From: Candidatus Thorarchaeota archaeon
Lineage (GTDB): Archaea > Asgardarchaeota > Thorarchaeia > Thorarchaeales > Thorarchaeaceae
NCBI GenBank assembly: GCA_016840245.1
Contig: JAEOST010000453.1
Coordinates: forward strand, 1-5,789
Reading direction: 5' to 3'
DNA: 5,789 bases
Shown here: one piece after another, positions 4,722-5,789 of the stretch
Layout of the letters: every line of letters begins with the position of its first letter
Position numbering within the stretch: the first letter of the stretch is position 1
The notes under the pieces: model-generated
What the model was told of the DNA's origin: nothing
The model's database searches: none
The model's input: the letters and a program-made list of their open reading frames with translations, nothing else
Program-made: the position numbers and the translations under genes

Positions 4722-5789
4722 TTACTCAAAGGGGTAATTTTCATTAGAGAGGAGTGCTTGGTTTCCAACTCTGACATTCGTCAATCCTGCATCCTTTGCT
4801 GCCTCTTGAGCCGCCATGGCATGATCTCTACTCGTTCTAGGTAGGTCTGTCATCGCGTGATGTGGATAGAATCCAAGCAGTGCTGTGGGTATAGAAGTAT
4901 CACATTCTGCGATGAATTCGCATATCTTGCGAACCTCGGTGACTCCGATATATCCTGGCACTAGGAGGATACTTGCGACTAAGAACTCGCCTTCTCTATT
5001 CATTCCCTGAGTTGCTAAGGTCTTGAAATTTCGAAGTGCAACTAAATTGGCAATACCTGTAAGTGTGGTATAGATACTTGGAGTCACAGCCTTCAGGTCA
5101 AACTTGATAGTACCGCCACTCTTTCTCACTATTTCGGAGATTCTATCAAGCCACTTCGCGGAGATATTCCCATTTGTTTCATAGCAGACTCGAATTCCTC
5201 TTTCCTCAACAAGTAAATGTGACACTTTGAGAGAATGTTCTGGATTGCATGCAGGGTCACCACCGAAGTAACAGACACACGCAGTTCTATCATTTGCAGC
5301 ATCTGCGACCTCTCTTTGAGACTTCAATGGTTGACCTTTTGCCATCATCTCTCGAAAACTGGCATTCTGACAGAATAGACAATCTGAGTTACACGAACCA
5401 TAGAATACAGCGAGGTTGTTGAGTCGTTGCCTTCCAAATCCAAGTTCTACACCACTTGCCACTGGACATACACAGTCGGCGACGCAGTTAGTTGGTAATG
5501 GGTCTAAATACCATGACACCATAGCTTTCTCTGAGTATCTCTTTGTGACTTTACCATCGCGTGCTATACGAAGATGACAGAATCCAATATCACCTTCTTC
5601 AAGTTTGCAGTGGTTTCCACAGTCAGGGCAGACAATCGAACCCCCTGCAGGTACTTGCGACACAAGACCTTCCTTGATACGTATATTCTGATGAGTAGTC
5701 AATGCAAACTCCATTAACGAACTGTCTTTACTGATGCAGTCTCCACAGTGTCTGATTGATTTTGATACCAATTTCTCTTTGTCTTCATG
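4722..5789 (-). CDS. radical SAM protein (COG1180/PflA-AmrS-like), N-terminus cut by window edge
   Basis: This is a predicted cytoplasmic radical SAM enzyme that uses a [4Fe-4S] cluster to cleave S-adenosylmethionine; its substrate is unknown. Numbering from TTG at 5771 (349 residues to the stop), the cluster motif CNSDCLFC (CxxxCxxC) is at 127-134 and the SAM-binding GGDP at 170-173. Ahead of the core lie C48-x2-C51-x3-C55-x9-C65, as in activase/AmrS-like proteins, and DPLPTNCVADCVCP (90-103), a conserved-looking block with extra cysteines. The sequence ends NENYPFE. The frame stays open for six more codons to the right edge, and the TTG has no convincing Shine-Dalgarno. The HCGDCI stretch (8-13) looks like the second half of a zinc ribbon whose first CxxC would lie upstream, so the true start is probably outside the window. 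Alternatives are a real TTG start at 5771 or AmrS of the AmmeMemoRadiSam group, but the partner genes are not in view. Confidence 0.85.
   Translation of the reverse strand, partial: HEDKEKLVSKSIRHCGDCISKDSSLMEFALTTHQNIRIKEGLVSQVPAGGSIVCPDCGNHCKLEEGDIGFCHLRIARDGKVTKRYSEKAMVSWYLDPLPTNCVADCVCPVASGVELGFGRQRLNNLAVFYGSCNSDCLFCQNASFREMMAKGQPLKSQREVADAANDRTACVCYFGGDPACNPEHSLKVSHLLVEERGIRVCYETNGNISAKWLDRISEIVRKSGGTIKFDLKAVTPSIYTTLTGIANLVALRNFKTLATQGMNREGEFLVASILLVPGYIGVTEVRKICEFIAECDTSIPTALLGFYPHHAMTDLPRTSRDHAMAAQEAAKDAGLTNVRVGNQALLSNENYPFE

Overview
The window reads as archaeal chromosome. The evidence is a four-subunit-type 2-oxoacid:ferredoxin oxidoreductase (separate ferredoxin subunit followed by the alpha subunit), a two-gene hdrC-hdrB pair, TATA-box-like elements at plausible distances upstream of genes, GGAGG-type Shine-Dalgarno sites, and a secreted, sequon-dense, Thr-stalked surface protein with a C-terminal membrane anchor. 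Base composition is moderate (mid-40s % GC by eye). The combination of HdrBC, KOR, a membrane-tethered winged-helix protein and a Thr-rich membrane-anchored glycoprotein, with no methanogenesis marker in view, fits an Asgard (Thorarchaeia-like) lineage. That placement is a guess from general resemblance, not a demonstrated assignment.

Layout. Positions 1-1046 (minus) hold most of a korA-like alpha subunit, cut at its C-terminus by the window edge. It abuts its upstream partner, a two-cluster ferredoxin subunit (korD-like, from 1047), so the two form one leftward operon. A divergent regulatory region (about 1383-1588) separates them from two rightward genes: a winged-helix protein with two membrane segments (1589-2053) and a secreted surface glycoprotein (2134-3198). 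The glycoprotein converges, with a 4-bp gap, on the leftward hdrC-hdrB operon (4650 down to 3203). This operon has its own TATA-like element and strong Shine-Dalgarno sites. Upstream of it, a leftward radical SAM enzyme (4722 to the right edge) continues past the window at its N-terminus.

How the parts may work together. KorDA belongs to an enzyme that oxidatively decarboxylates a 2-oxoacid to acyl-CoA and reduces ferredoxin. HdrB and HdrC are the disulfide-reducing and electron-relay parts of a heterodisulfide-reductase-type complex that normally needs the flavoprotein HdrA, which is not in this window. Both modules belong to low-potential ferredoxin/thiol energy metabolism, but a direct link is inference. 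The winged-helix protein and the glycoprotein are co-oriented neighbours and may form a sensing/surface pair, also inference. I see no CRISPR, mobile element, tRNA, rRNA or clearly new multi-gene system here. The most open questions are the membrane-tethered regulator with the surface protein, and the target of the radical SAM enzyme.
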